Assembly (NCBI RefSeq): GCF_000224515.1
Contig: NZ_AGAF01000187.1
Span: 30,646 to 94,645, forward strand
DNA from: Desulfosporosinus sp. OT
Lineage (GTDB): Bacteria; Bacillota; Desulfitobacteriia; Desulfitobacteriales; Desulfitobacteriaceae
Direction of reading: 5' to 3'
DNA: 64,000 bases
Shown here: piece after piece, positions 32,669-42,065 of the stretch
Layout: each line of letters begins with the position of its first letter
Numbering within the stretch: the first letter of the stretch is position 1
The notes under the pieces: generated by a model
Seen by the model: the letters and a program-made list of their open reading frames with translations, nothing else
Databases searched by the model: none
Told to the model about the DNA's origin: nothing
Translations under genes and position numbers: made by a program

Positions 32669-33020
32669 GAAGCTAGATGGTATACGTTTCATAGTTTGGG
32701 CAGATGAACAAGGGCGGATTCGCGAATTCGAGCTGTCAGGACATGCCGGGTTTGCAGAAGAAGGCTCAGATATCGTCTGCGCGGGTGTTTCTGCTCTGAG
32801 CATTGCAACCGTCAATGGGTTGGAACATTTCTTGTCGGTAGCCCCGAGAGTTCAAGAGGAAGATGGACATCTCACCTGTGAACTTCTGGAGATTAAGGAG
32901 CAAGAACTGGAAAGCGCTCAGTGGATCTTGCAAACTATGACGTTAGGCATTGAACAAATACAAATGACTTATGGTCAAGATTATATATTCATAGATCGAA
33001 GGAGGTGGACTCCATGCTAA
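32646..33020 (+). CDS. prp: Ribosomal-processing cysteine protease Prp
   Basis: About 115-125 residues. Catalytic His in [12 protein letters not shown] and catalytic Cys in [17 protein letters not shown], as in Prp. The start is uncertain: in-frame TTGs at 32643/32646 overlap rplU, no ATG fits, and the conserved part begins at IRFIVW (ATA at 32682). Prp removes the N-terminal leader of L27, encoded just downstream with a 7-nt overlap. Essential in Firmicutes. Confidence 0.85.
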   Translation: MSKRSKRKKLDGIRFIVWADEQGRIREFELSGHAGFAEEGSDIVCAGVSALSIATVNGLEHFLSVAPRVQEEDGHLTCELLEIKEQELESAQWILQTMTLGIEQIQMTYGQDYIFIDRRRWTPC

Positions 33021-33319
33021 AAATGAACCTGCAACTTTTTGCCCATAAAAAGGGGGTTGGTAGCTCACGAAATGGTCGTGATAGCAACGCTCAACGTTTG
33101 GGTGTGAAACGTGGCGACGGCCAATTTGTAACCGCGGGTACGATTATCGTACGTCAACGCGGAACGAAGTTTCATCCCGCTAAAAACTGTGGTCTGGGTA
33201 AAGATGATACCTTATTTGCGCTGATTGATGGCTATGTGAAATTCGAGCATAAAGATCGGACTCACAAACAAGTTAGTATTTATTCTGAGCGTACAACACC
33301 GGTGGCTGTAGCCCAATAA
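33014..33319 (+). CDS. rpmA: 50S ribosomal protein L27 with cleavable leader
   Basis: 101 residues from ATG 33014, 6 nt after GGAGGTGG. The N-terminus MLKMNLQLF precedes [20 protein letters not shown]; Prp should cut between Phe9 and Ala10, exposing the functional N-terminus at the peptidyl transferase centre. Confidence 0.97.
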   Translation: MLKMNLQLFAHKKGVGSSRNGRDSNAQRLGVKRGDGQFVTAGTIIVRQRGTKFHPAKNCGLGKDDTLFALIDGYVKFEHKDRTHKQVSIYSERTTPVAVAQ

Positions 33320-33334
33320 GCTATTTCTGATTCA

Positions 33335-33354
33335 CCCCTGGGTTTTCCCAGGGG
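33335..33354 (+). terminator. Terminator of the rplU operon
   Basis: CCCCTGGG TTTT CCCAGGGG followed by TTTATT. Confidence 0.85.
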
Positions 33355-33510
33355 TTTATTCGTGTATATGTACATAAGCGAGGTCGCCTATCCTAAAAGG
33401 AGCATTCACAGCGCAGGAGGTTTCTGCTCTGACCAAAGCAGAGGAGGATTTCCCGCTTGGAGTAGTGGGGACCTGGGGTGCGAATGAAGTTTTAAAGTGA
33501 GAGGAAATCG

Positions 33511-34026
33511 ATGCATATGTCAGAGGTTGAACACGTTTTATTGTCCGAACTGCTTGAGTGGTATCGTCTACAGAGGCATGATTTTCTGAATCACTGGCAG
33601 GTGATCATGGGAAATTTACAACTTAATCAGCCCGAGAAGGCTCTGGCCTACATGCGGGAGATGATCGCTGAACCTCAAGAAGAGCAAAAAATAGCGCAAA
33701 TACCAGAACCGCAACTAGCAGCGAGTTTGCTGGGTTTTCTTATCCGTCTGAGGCGGGAAGATATTACGGCGACGATTGATTTTCCTGAGGGGATGAAACA
33801 GGAAGATTTTTGGCAAGATCATTGGCGAGAGGAATATGGAGAAGCCTTATACGGGTACACTAGAGAATGTCTGGAATTGTCTGCCCAGTTTAGGCAGTTG
33901 GGAAAGCTGGATGCGGAAGTGTTTTTGTACGATGAACCAGGAGGATTATCTTGTCAGTTTATCTTATTGGATGAGGAAAATGTTCTCTTGGATAAAATGG
34001 CTAAGTTTATTATAAATCCCAAATAG
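33511..34026 (+). CDS. spo0B: Spo0B-like sporulation phosphotransferase
   Basis: 171 residues. The H-box-like helix LQRHDFLNHWQVIMGNLQLN carries the phospho-accepting His (RHDFLNH). The four-helix dimerisation domain and the position between rpmA and obgE are the same as in Bacillus. In the phosphorelay Spo0B passes phosphate from Spo0F to Spo0A; whether a full relay exists here is not shown. Confidence 0.8.
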   Translation: MHMSEVEHVLLSELLEWYRLQRHDFLNHWQVIMGNLQLNQPEKALAYMREMIAEPQEEQKIAQIPEPQLAASLLGFLIRLRREDITATIDFPEGMKQEDFWQDHWREEYGEALYGYTRECLELSAQFRQLGKLDAEVFLYDEPGGLSCQFILLDEENVLLDKMAKFIINPK

Positions 34027-34068
34027 TTAATGTGGTTTCGAGAGCGTGACAATTAAGGAGAATCAAGT

Positions 34069-35343
34069 ATGTTAATGTTTTACGATCGGGCAAGGATTTA
34101 TGTTAAAGGTGGAGATGGCGGGGCGGGTGCTGTGGCGTTTCGTCGAGAGAAATACGTTCCTGAAGGCGGACCAAGCGGTGGAGACGGCGGACGCGGAGGG
34201 GATATTGTTTTTGTTGGCGATGAGGGCCTAAGAACTCTCGTGGATTTCCGTTATAAACGGCATTACAAGGGCGACCGAGGGGACCATGGACTGGCCAAGA
34301 ATATGACCGGCAGGAGTGGAGAAGCTTCTGTACTTCGTATTCCTGTGGGAACAGTCGTCTTAGATGATGAGAGCGGTGAACTCATTGCGGATATAACGGA
34401 GCATGGACAACGAGTTGTTGTTGCTGCCGGTGGACGGGGTGGCAGAGGTAATGCTCGTTTTATGAGTAATACGAATAAAGCCCCTACCTTAGCGGAAAAT
34501 GGGGAACCTGGTGTGGAACGCTGGCTGCGTTTAGAGTTAAAGCTGCTGGCTGACGTGGGGCTGGTAGGTTTCCCGAATGTGGGGAAATCGACGCTTATTT
34601 CTAAAGTCTCAGCGGCCAAGCCGAAGATTGCCGACTATCACTTTACAACCCTAATTCCTAATTTGGGCGTGGTCGAGCTGGAGGATGGGCAGAGTTTTGT
34701 GATGGCCGATATTCCGGGGCTGATCGAGGGCGCCCATACGGGGGCTGGTTTGGGGCACGAATTTTTACGCCACACCGAGCGGACTCGCTTAATTCTGCAC
34801 GTTCTGGATATTTCTGGTTCGGAAGAACGAGATCCGCTGGAGGATTTACGGATTATTCAAGATGAACTGCGGCAATATAGTCCGGAGCTGGCTCTGCGAC
34901 CCGTAATCATTGTGGGCAACAAGATCGATATTCCCGGTGCTGAGGAACATTTGCAGCGTCTCAAAGAAGCGGTCGACGATCAGCAGGAGATTTTCGCAGT
35001 TTCCGCAGCGACGGGGGAAGGCTTACAAGCCTTGATTTATCGTATTGCTCAGCTCTTACCGGATATCCCGGCACCGGAGATTTTCAACCTGCCTGCTGAA
35101 CACTTGGTCACGAAGGTGCAGTCGGATAAGCGGTTTGAGATCTCTAAAGAAGAGGATCTATTTATTGTCTCCGGGAAAGAAATCGAGAAACATGTGAAGA
35201 TGACGTTCTTTGAGAGCGAAGCGGGTGTCTATCGTTTGCAAAATATCTTAAAAGCTATGGGCATCGATGACGCCCTAAAAGCTGAAGGGATTCAAGCAGG
35301 GGATAAAGTGGAGATCGCGGGCGTCAGGTTTGACTGGGAGTAG
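34069..35343 (+). CDS. obgE: GTPase Obg
   Basis: 424 residues. Glycine-rich Obg fold (VKGGDGGAGAVAFRREKYVP) at 1-158; G domain with GFPNVGKSTLIS, DIPGLIEGAHTGAGLG and NKID (to about 330); C-terminal OCT domain. AAGGAG precedes the ATG. Acts in large ribosomal subunit assembly and stress control. Confidence 0.97.
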   Translation: MLMFYDRARIYVKGGDGGAGAVAFRREKYVPEGGPSGGDGGRGGDIVFVGDEGLRTLVDFRYKRHYKGDRGDHGLAKNMTGRSGEASVLRIPVGTVVLDDESGELIADITEHGQRVVVAAGGRGGRGNARFMSNTNKAPTLAENGEPGVERWLRLELKLLADVGLVGFPNVGKSTLISKVSAAKPKIADYHFTTLIPNLGVVELEDGQSFVMADIPGLIEGAHTGAGLGHEFLRHTERTRLILHVLDISGSEERDPLEDLRIIQDELRQYSPELALRPVIIVGNKIDIPGAEEHLQRLKEAVDDQQEIFAVSAATGEGLQALIYRIAQLLPDIPAPEIFNLPAEHLVTKVQSDKRFEISKEEDLFIVSGKEIEKHVKMTFFESEAGVYRLQNILKAMGIDDALKAEGIQAGDKVEIAGVRFDWE

Positions 35344-35382
35344 GAGGATGATCAGAATTTTGGGCGTTTGGGGGTAACGGGT

Positions 35383-36420
35383 GTGAAAAAACTTCTCTGG
35401 TGGGGAATTGGGGCAGTGCTGGTGATTCTTGTATTAGGCTTGGGTGGCTGGTGGGCTTGGGGGAAAGTTCAGGGCCCACTGCAGGTTAAGGCTGGGGCGG
35501 TAGCGCCAATCTCGATGCAAGAAGATGTTTATGCCACGGGGAGCGTTGTGCCCGTATTCCGCCAGGAGGTTGTCGCCTTAAACCCGGGGCGTGTTGCTAA
35601 GGTAGCGGTGCAGGTCGGGGATTCAGTTAAAGTGGGGCAGACTCTGGTCAGCCTGGATACAACCCTCGAAGATGCTCAAGTAGCTCAAGCGAGGGCGAAT
35701 GTTGAAGCGGCGCAAACGAATGTCGATGCAGCCCTGCCCAGCCTGTTGGCGCAAAGTAAAGCGGCTTTAAAACAGGCTCAAGAGGCTCTTAAGGTTGCCC
35801 AAGTGCAGCAGGGACTGCAGATTTATAAGGCCACGCTGGCTGGGACCGTTCTGGAGGTTAATGCCCAGGAAGGAAATACTTCTCCCGTCCAACAGCCGCT
35901 GGTTATTGTGGCTAATCTGGCCCAGATGAATGTTGAGGCGCAACTTAATGAAGTGGATGCCGGGAAGGTGAAATTGGGCCAGAAGGTGACGGTTACCAGT
36001 AAGGTGTTGGGAAATACATCAGTGCAGGGCACTATTGCCGAGATTGCTCCGGAGGCGGTTTCTCAACTAAGTGCCCAGGGTAATGTCTCGCCAACGGTGA
36101 GCGTGACGATTCGTTTAGATCAAGTGCCTGCCGGTCTGAAGCCTGGTTTTACTGTGTCAATCCAAATCATAGCGGCGACTAAAGCAGGCGTATTAGCGGT
36201 CCCTCAAGAAGCTCTTTTTCAAGAGGGAAGCAAAAACTATGTTTACCAGATTAAAGAGAGACGACTGCTGAAGACTGAAGTGAAGGTCGGTATTGGCAAT
36301 GACACGCATCAGGAAATTACTTCCGGCTTAAAAGCCGGAGATTTGGTAGTGCTAAATCCTTCCAACGATCTTGAGCCGGGGCAGCGGGTGACGCCGGATA
36401 CGGAGAGTGGCGGGACATGA
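35383..36420 (+). CDS. MacA/HlyD-type periplasmic adaptor (membrane fusion protein)
   Basis: 345 residues from GTG 35383. One N-terminal membrane anchor (WWGIGAVLVILVLGLGGWW); barrel-sandwich lipoyl halves (NPGRVAKVAVQVGDSVKVGQ and YKATLAGTVLEVNAQEGNTS); a short coiled-coil hairpin; C-terminal beta-barrel. It overlaps the permease gene by 4 nt (ATGA). In monoderms these adaptors work with MacB-like ABC exporters. Confidence 0.88.
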   Translation: MKKLLWWGIGAVLVILVLGLGGWWAWGKVQGPLQVKAGAVAPISMQEDVYATGSVVPVFRQEVVALNPGRVAKVAVQVGDSVKVGQTLVSLDTTLEDAQVAQARANVEAAQTNVDAALPSLLAQSKAALKQAQEALKVAQVQQGLQIYKATLAGTVLEVNAQEGNTSPVQQPLVIVANLAQMNVEAQLNEVDAGKVKLGQKVTVTSKVLGNTSVQGTIAEIAPEAVSQLSAQGNVSPTVSVTIRLDQVPAGLKPGFTVSIQIIAATKAGVLAVPQEALFQEGSKNYVYQIKERRLLKTEVKVGIGNDTHQEITSGLKAGDLVVLNPSNDLEPGQRVTPDTESGGT

Positions 36421-37616
36421 GCCTACTCGAAGGGCTGCGCGGTGCCCTCTTTAGTCTGCGCACGAATAAGCTGCGCTCCGGATTAACGATGCTGGGCATT
36501 ATCATCGGGATTGCTGCGGTCATTGCTGTTGTGACCATTGGTCTGGGCGGTAAGGCGGCGATCATGCAAGAGATGGAGAAAAGCGGCGTTAATTTGTTTG
36601 TGCTGTACACGAAATCGGTCGGGCAGACTGGACAGGCTGAAGGCGATCGCTTAACGGTTCAAGACGGAGAAAGCTTAAGACGGGCCCTGACCCAAGTCAA
36701 AACGCTGCTTCCAGCGAGTATTGAATATACGACCTTGGAGGTCAACCAAAAGCATTCCTCGGCCATGATCGTCGGAACGACTCCGGATTTCGCGGAGCTG
36801 CGCCATAGGGAGATTGCCAAAGGGCGTTTTTTCTCGGCTGAGGAATTTTCGGCCGATCGTCGCGTGGTTGTGATTGATTCGACGATCACGGACAGTTTAT
36901 TTGGCGCGGGAAATCCGCTAGGGCAGCAGGTCATTATCCAAAATGTGCCTTGTCGGGTGATCGGGGTCTTAGCGAAGGATACCTCATCCTTCGCCCAGTT
37001 TGATGTTGGGCCTCAGAATTCTTATGCCTATGTGCCTTGGGGAACCTGGTCGGATATTTTCCAGTCCACACGTGTCGACCAGCTGGAAGGTGCGACCTAC
37101 CTGGAGTCTGATTTGGATAACACCATCTCTAGTGCCCAACGCATCTTGAACGTGCGTCACGGGACAACGGATCAGTATGAGGCTTATAATGTGCAGCAAT
37201 TGGTTCAATCGGCCAATAAAATTACGCGCATTCTAACCAGCATCATTGGTTTGGTGGCTGGAATCTCCCTATTTGTAGGGGGAATTGGCATTATGAATAT
37301 GATGTTGGTTTCTGTGACCGAACGCACTCGGGAAATCGGGCTGCGTAAAGCCGTGGGGGCTAAAGAGAAGGATATTTTGACCCAATTTTTATTGGAAGCG
37401 ATTGTTTTATCTCTCGTCGGGGGAATGCTGGGCATTGCCGTGGGGGTTGGGAGCGCGTTATTGGTAGCCCATCTCCTAAGTTGGCCTCCTCTTTTGTCGG
37501 GCTGGGCGATTGTATTGGCCTTTTCTTTTTCCATTGGTGTCGGATTATTCTTCGGTTTTTATCCTGCGTTAAAGGCGGCCAAACTCGAACCAATGGCGGC
37601 TTTGAGATATGAGTAA
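36417..37616 (+). CDS. MacB/FtsX-family ABC transporter permease
   Basis: 399 residues. N-terminal span with LRTNKLRSGLTMLGIIIGIA, extracellular MacB periplasmic core domain (about 50-250), then the FtsX domain with three spans (GGIGIMNMMLVSVTERTREI, GLRKAVGAK, ALKAAKLEPMAALRYE). The ATPase that should power it is not next to it: the operon has adaptor and permease only, so the ATP-binding subunit must be encoded elsewhere. Confidence 0.9.
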   Translation: MSLLEGLRGALFSLRTNKLRSGLTMLGIIIGIAAVIAVVTIGLGGKAAIMQEMEKSGVNLFVLYTKSVGQTGQAEGDRLTVQDGESLRRALTQVKTLLPASIEYTTLEVNQKHSSAMIVGTTPDFAELRHREIAKGRFFSAEEFSADRRVVVIDSTITDSLFGAGNPLGQQVIIQNVPCRVIGVLAKDTSSFAQFDVGPQNSYAYVPWGTWSDIFQSTRVDQLEGATYLESDLDNTISSAQRILNVRHGTTDQYEAYNVQQLVQSANKITRILTSIIGLVAGISLFVGGIGIMNMMLVSVTERTREIGLRKAVGAKEKDILTQFLLEAIVLSLVGGMLGIAVGVGSALLVAHLLSWPPLLSGWAIVLAFSFSIGVGLFFGFYPALKAAKLEPMAALRYE

Positions 37617-37707
37617 ATTGTTTAAAATCTAAATTTCAATTTAAATTTTTTAAAAAAAGTATAATTGTGACCTGCAAAGGCTATGAAAGTATAGGGGGCA
37701 GATATCC

Positions 37708-38001
37708 GTGTTAACAGGTAAGCAAAAACGTTTTTTAAGAGCCATGGGGAATGAAATGGTTCCCATTCTGCAAGTGGGTAAGGGCGGAATCGTGGAGACG
37801 GTGGTCACTCAAGCGGACGAGGCCATAGAAGCCCGCGAGCTGATCAAGGGTCGAGTTTTACAAAATTGTTTGGAAGAACCGAAAACTGTGGCTGCCGAAC
37901 TGGCTGAACAGACTGGAGCCGAACTTGTGCAAGTGATTGGGCGTAATTTCTTATTGTTTAGACAATCGAAGAATAAGCCGCTGATTGAATTACCGAGGTA
38001 G
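37708..38001 (+). CDS. yhbY: YhbY-family RNA-binding (CRM domain) protein
   Basis: 97 residues from GTG 37708. LTGKQKRFLRAMGNEMVPIL, VGKGGI (the GxxG loop) and IGRNFLLFR are the CRM signature. Associated with pre-50S ribosome assembly. Confidence 0.92.
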   Translation: MLTGKQKRFLRAMGNEMVPILQVGKGGIVETVVTQADEAIEARELIKGRVLQNCLEEPKTVAAELAEQTGAELVQVIGRNFLLFRQSKNKPLIELPR

Positions 38002-38089
38002 ATTTCAAGTTGTCGCTTGAGCGTGGGAACAGCTGCGGTATCGGTTGGTTGAGCTTTTTGACTCTTAAAAAGTGAAAGGCAGGATTTTA

Positions 38090-39067
38090 ATGTCTTTGAT
38101 TGAAAGGTTTGCTGTCTTATTCGGCGTCCCAGACTTTATTACTCCTCAAATGTCTTTTTTTGTGTCTGAGGCTGAAATGGACTTAGTGGTCCGGCTGAAC
38201 GGACAAAAACGTTCAGTCTCTGAAATTGCTACCGAGTTGAAATGCTCACCAAGCCAAGCCTTCGATTTGCTGGAAAGCAGCTATGCCAAGGCAGTCCTCA
38301 ATAAAGAGAAGCGTCAGGGGGAAGCCGTTTATTTTACGGCTGATTTCTATGAGCGCTTGGATTATCTGTGCAAATTTGATGAGCAGTATCAGACTTTAGA
38401 TAGGGAACTGCTGCGGGCTCTGGAGCAATGGTGTTATGAGGTCTATGCAGAGAGGATGAAGCCCTATCTGGATCAACTTCAGAAGAAAGAAGCAGTGGAG
38501 AGAGCTCCGGAAACGTTTGAACTGATAGAGAATCTGGAGGAATTGTTTAACTCGGTTAGCAAAATTCGTGTTGTTCCTTGTAATTGCCGTAAGGTAGCGG
38601 GTCACTGCGGTCGGCCGACGGAAACTTGTTTAAGTTTTGACGACTCAATAACAGATCGGACCCAGGGTAGGGAGCTAACCAAGGATGAAGCACTAGAATT
38701 GGTCAAGGTAGCCCATAAAAAGGGGCTGATGCATCAGGTGAACAGCGACTGGAGGACGAGCGGTGCGACCTATATGTGTAATTGTTGTTCATGTTGTTGT
38801 TATCCGACGCGTCTGGCTCAAGAAAAGGGCAGCAAGGGCGTATTTCCAGTGATTCAATATGTTGCCCTACAGGATGAAGTTAAGTGTACGCATTGTGGGG
38901 CTTGCACTAAACGCTGTAATTTTTCAGCATTTTTTAAGGGAGAGAGTGACGTTGAGGTTAACAGTCAGGTTCGGAGAAAAGTCGAGTTTGACCCGGAAAA
39001 ATGTTGGGGATGTGGGCTCTGTGTTGATGCTTGCCCAAATAAGGCCATCATGATGATTTCGTGTTGA
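38090..39067 (+). CDS. 4Fe-4S ferredoxin-type protein with N-terminal winged-helix-like region
   Basis: 325 residues from ATG 38090 (GAAAGG upstream). Residues 1-75 look like a winged helix (LNGQKRSVSEIATELKCSPS). A Cys-rich middle has PCNCRKVAGHCGRPTETC and YMCNCCSCCCYP. At the C-terminus, two CxxCxxCxxxC clusters (CTHCGACTKRC and CWGCGLCVDAC). Probably an electron-transfer or iron-sulfur regulatory protein of anaerobes; partner unknown. Confidence 0.75.
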   Translation: MSLIERFAVLFGVPDFITPQMSFFVSEAEMDLVVRLNGQKRSVSEIATELKCSPSQAFDLLESSYAKAVLNKEKRQGEAVYFTADFYERLDYLCKFDEQYQTLDRELLRALEQWCYEVYAERMKPYLDQLQKKEAVERAPETFELIENLEELFNSVSKIRVVPCNCRKVAGHCGRPTETCLSFDDSITDRTQGRELTKDEALELVKVAHKKGLMHQVNSDWRTSGATYMCNCCSCCCYPTRLAQEKGSKGVFPVIQYVALQDEVKCTHCGACTKRCNFSAFFKGESDVEVNSQVRRKVEFDPEKCWGCGLCVDACPNKAIMMISC

Positions 39068-39178
39068 AGGGTTTAATTGGCTGCTTTTAATTCTTGAGGT
39101 GGATGGACAAACTTTCTCTCTTCCTGTAAAATAGTGGCATATAGAGAGGTTCGTGATTCACCTAGAGAGGAGTAAGGC

Positions 39179-39625
39179 ATGGACCAAGAAACACGGGAAA
39201 TGTTTGGAAAAGTCCTCGGAATACTTGAAACCATGAAGACAGACGTTGCAGGATTGAAGACAGACGTTGCGGGATTGAAGACAGACGTTGCGGGATTGAA
39301 GACAGACGTCGCGGGATTAAAGACGGACGTCGCGGAACTGAAGACAGACGTCGCGGAATTGAAGACAGACTCCACTTCATTGAAGACGGAGATGAAGTTA
39401 CTGAAACAAGCAATGGTTGCTTTTGGTGCTCGTCAAGACGAGATGTATCTAATGCTTAAGAGCAGAGAAGAAAGTCATCTACGGATGAAGGCTTTGGAAG
39501 AAAAGAGCTCAGTTTCTGTAATCGAGAGAGATCAATTGAAAATGGAGTCGGCTAAAATAGTTGGGGCTCTACGTCGTGGAGCTCATGAAATTTTGAAAGG
39601 ATTGGGCGATGAAGAGGTTTCCTAG
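39179..39625 (+). CDS. Coiled-coil protein with 21-bp/heptad tandem repeats
   Basis: 148 residues. Seven near-identical heptads TDVAGLK/TDVAELK (about residues 19-67), a textbook trimeric or dimeric coiled coil, followed by a second helical region (MKLLKQAMVAFGARQDEMYL). GAGAGGAG precedes the start. The repeat number can change by recombination. Function unknown. Confidence 0.75.
   Translation: MDQETREMFGKVLGILETMKTDVAGLKTDVAGLKTDVAGLKTDVAGLKTDVAELKTDVAELKTDSTSLKTEMKLLKQAMVAFGARQDEMYLMLKSREESHLRMKALEEKSSVSVIERDQLKMESAKIVGALRRGAHEILKGLGDEEVS
39236..39380 (+). repeat. 21-bp tandem repeat array
   Basis: About seven units of AAGACAGACGTTGCGGGATT-type sequence; early units are nearly identical and later ones carry GTCGCGGAA variants. 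Confidence 0.9.
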
Positions 39626-39653
39626 CTTAAATCTTTGTGATGAGCGTGTTCTC

Positions 39654-39690
39654 GTCCCATAGCTGTGCCAATAGGCACAAGTTATGGGAC
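39654..39690 (+). terminator. Terminator after the coiled-coil gene
   Basis: GTCCCATA...GGCACA/TGTGCC...TATGGGAC double-step stem, then TTTTGTTT. Confidence 0.85.
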
Positions 39691-39768
39691 TTTTGTTTGG
39701 GCAACCTTTACTGAAACATGATATAATAAGATGTTCTACAGCTTTTGCTAAGGAGAAGAGGAATAACG

Positions 39769-41715
39769 ATGAACATCTTAACGGCTGAGAATTTGACGAA
39801 AAGTTATGGCGAAAAACTACTTTTTGCTGATATTTCCTTTGGGATTGACGAAGGGGAAAAGATAGGAATTATTGGGGTTAATGGGACGGGTAAGTCCACT
39901 TTGCTCAAGATTTTGGCGGGTGTTGAATGGCCGGATCAAGGGAAAGTGACGATGGGAAACAGTGTGCAGCTCGATTACCTCCCCCAAAATCCAGATTTCG
40001 AAGATACAGCCACGGTCTTACAACAAGTCTTTAAAGGGAATTCTCCGGTAATGCAATTGTTGCGGGAGTATGAAATGGCTTTAGAAAAGCTGAATGATGA
40101 CCCGGAACAGTCTAAGTTGCAACAAACGTTGATCACTCTAGGGCAACAGATGGATGAGCTGGACGCTTGGCAGTTAGAAAACGAGGCGAAAGCGATTCTA
40201 AGTAAGCTCGGCATTTCCAAATTCGATACTCTAATTGGGACCCTGTCCGGCGGACAGCGCAAACGGGTGGCCCTGGCGAGTGCGCTTATTAATCCGGCGG
40301 ATATACTGATCCTTGATGAGCCAACGAACCACATTGATAATGATACGGTGGATTGGTTAGAACAATACTTGAATCGACGCAAAGGTGCTTTGGTTATGGT
40401 AACGCATGATCGTTATTTTCTCGACCGTGTTGTTGGTCGAGTGTTAGAGTTAGATCAGGGGAAACTTTATCCCTACCCCGGAAATTATAGTCGTTTCTTG
40501 GAATTAAAAGCGGAGCGGGAAGAGCAAGTCGAGGCAACCGAGAGGAAACGCCTAAATCTCTTTCGCAATGAACTGGCCTGGATGCGCAGGGGTGCTAGAG
40601 CCCGGACGACTAAGCAGAAGGCTAGGATCGAGCGCTTTGAAAAGTTGGCTGCGGATAAGCCCACGGCCGGGACAGATCGGATTGAAATCACGGCGGGAGC
40701 ATCTCGTTTGGGAAAGAAAATTATGGAATGTTCGCATGTCCAGAAAGCGTTTCCTGACCGGGGTGTGGTGATTAAAGATTTCGATTATATTCTCTTAAGG
40801 AATGATCGGATAGGGATTATTGGTCCCAACGGGAGTGGTAAGTCCACTTTGTTAAACTTGATCGCTGGTCGTCTGACGCCGGATGGCGGGAGCATAGAAC
40901 TCGGGTCTACGGTCAATATCGGATATTTTGCCCAGGAAAATACCTATTTGAATCCCGATATTCGCGTGATTGATGAGCTTAAAGCGGTGGCTGAAGTGAT
41001 TCCTACCGCTGATGGTGGATTTTTGACGGCATCGCAAATGTTGGAGCGGTTTTTATTTCCGCCGGCTGCTCAATGGACGCAGATCGCTAAGCTTTCCGGT
41101 GGAGAAAAACGTAGGCTTTACCTTTTGCGGATTCTGATGGGTGCTCCGAATGTCCTCTTATTAGATGAGCCGACCAATGATTTGGATATTCAGACCTTGA
41201 CTATTTTAGAAGGCTATCTGGATGAATTTCCAGGTGCGGTGATTGCTGTTTCCCATGATCGGTATTTCCTCGACCGGGTGACAGATAAGATCTTTGCTTT
41301 CCAAGGCGAGGGGGCCATTCGGTCCTATGTAGGCAATTACTCGGACTATCGAGAACAAGTTTATGCGGCTGAGCAGGAGGCCGCGCAGGCGACCCATCTG
41401 GATTCTTTGGCTAAAGCTTTAAAAGGCCAGGGTACCTCAGCGGCCAAGGAAGAAGCGTCGAGAAAGAAAGAACGCCCTCTGAAGATGACCTATAAAGAGC
41501 AGCAGGACTTTGCGCAAATTGAGGCTCAAATCGAGCAGACGGAAGAGGACTTGCAAAAAAACAGTCAACAGATGAATGAGATGGGTAGCGATTTTGGCAA
41601 GCTAACTGAGTTAGTTGCTATCCAACAAGACCTGGAAAAGAAACTGGATGATATGCTGGAACGTTGGACGTATTTGAATGAACTGGCCGAAAAAATAGCC
41701 CAAAACAAGGGATAG
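39769..41715 (+). CDS. ABC-F family ATPase, Uup type
   Basis: 648 residues from ATG 39769 (AAGGAGAAGAGG upstream). Two ABC domains: GVNGTGKSTLLK, LSGGQRKRVALA, LILDEPTNHID and GPNGSGKSTLLN, LSGGEKRRLYLL, LLDEPTNDLD, with the ABC-F linker between them and no membrane spans. A C-terminal coiled coil (MTYKEQQDFAQIEAQIEQTE) is the Uup-type tail. Works on ribosomes or DNA rather than transport. Confidence 0.92.
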   Translation: MNILTAENLTKSYGEKLLFADISFGIDEGEKIGIIGVNGTGKSTLLKILAGVEWPDQGKVTMGNSVQLDYLPQNPDFEDTATVLQQVFKGNSPVMQLLREYEMALEKLNDDPEQSKLQQTLITLGQQMDELDAWQLENEAKAILSKLGISKFDTLIGTLSGGQRKRVALASALINPADILILDEPTNHIDNDTVDWLEQYLNRRKGALVMVTHDRYFLDRVVGRVLELDQGKLYPYPGNYSRFLELKAEREEQVEATERKRLNLFRNELAWMRRGARARTTKQKARIERFEKLAADKPTAGTDRIEITAGASRLGKKIMECSHVQKAFPDRGVVIKDFDYILLRNDRIGIIGPNGSGKSTLLNLIAGRLTPDGGSIELGSTVNIGYFAQENTYLNPDIRVIDELKAVAEVIPTADGGFLTASQMLERFLFPPAAQWTQIAKLSGGEKRRLYLLRILMGAPNVLLLDEPTNDLDIQTLTILEGYLDEFPGAVIAVSHDRYFLDRVTDKIFAFQGEGAIRSYVGNYSDYREQVYAAEQEAAQATHLDSLAKALKGQGTSAAKEEASRKKERPLKMTYKEQQDFAQIEAQIEQTEEDLQKNSQQMNEMGSDFGKLTELVAIQQDLEKKLDDMLERWTYLNELAEKIAQNKG

Positions 41716-41836
41716 GTGCGAGGTGCGAGGCACGAAATACGAATCACGAAATACAGACGTATAATACGCATTTCGAACTATGTAACGTGTTACACGAAAG
41801 CTAGTTTAGCCTTATAATAATTGGAGGATCATTAAT

Positions 41837-41992
41837 ATGGATGAGAAGATGCTTGAGCAGATGAAACGATTGGTCGAAGAAAAAAAGCTGAAGAGTGCCC
41901 AACAAGGTGGACCCATTAAAGCTACGCAAAAGATTGGGGAGAAGCGGAAGGGCACTAAACGTCGCAAAGTCGGCGGAATGTTTGACAAATAA
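41837..41992 (+). CDS. Small basic protein
   Basis: 51 residues from ATG 41837, GGAGG 9 nt upstream, TAA at 41990-41992. MDEKMLEQMKRLVEEKKLKS forms one helix; the tail EKRKGTKRRKVGGMFDK is strongly basic, suggesting nucleic-acid or ribosome binding. No family recognised. It lies between two ABC-F genes. Confidence 0.65.
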   Translation: MDEKMLEQMKRLVEEKKLKSAQQGGPIKATQKIGEKRKGTKRRKVGGMFDK

Positions 41993-42065
41993 TATCTTTA
42001 GTTGTTAAACATTGATTCATCCAACACAATCTATTAAGTTGCAATAAGGGGAGAAGTTTAGTCAG

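Noticed and set aside
39073-39413. Minus-strand frames opposite the heptad repeat gene
   Set aside because: They mirror the 21-bp repeats on the other strand.
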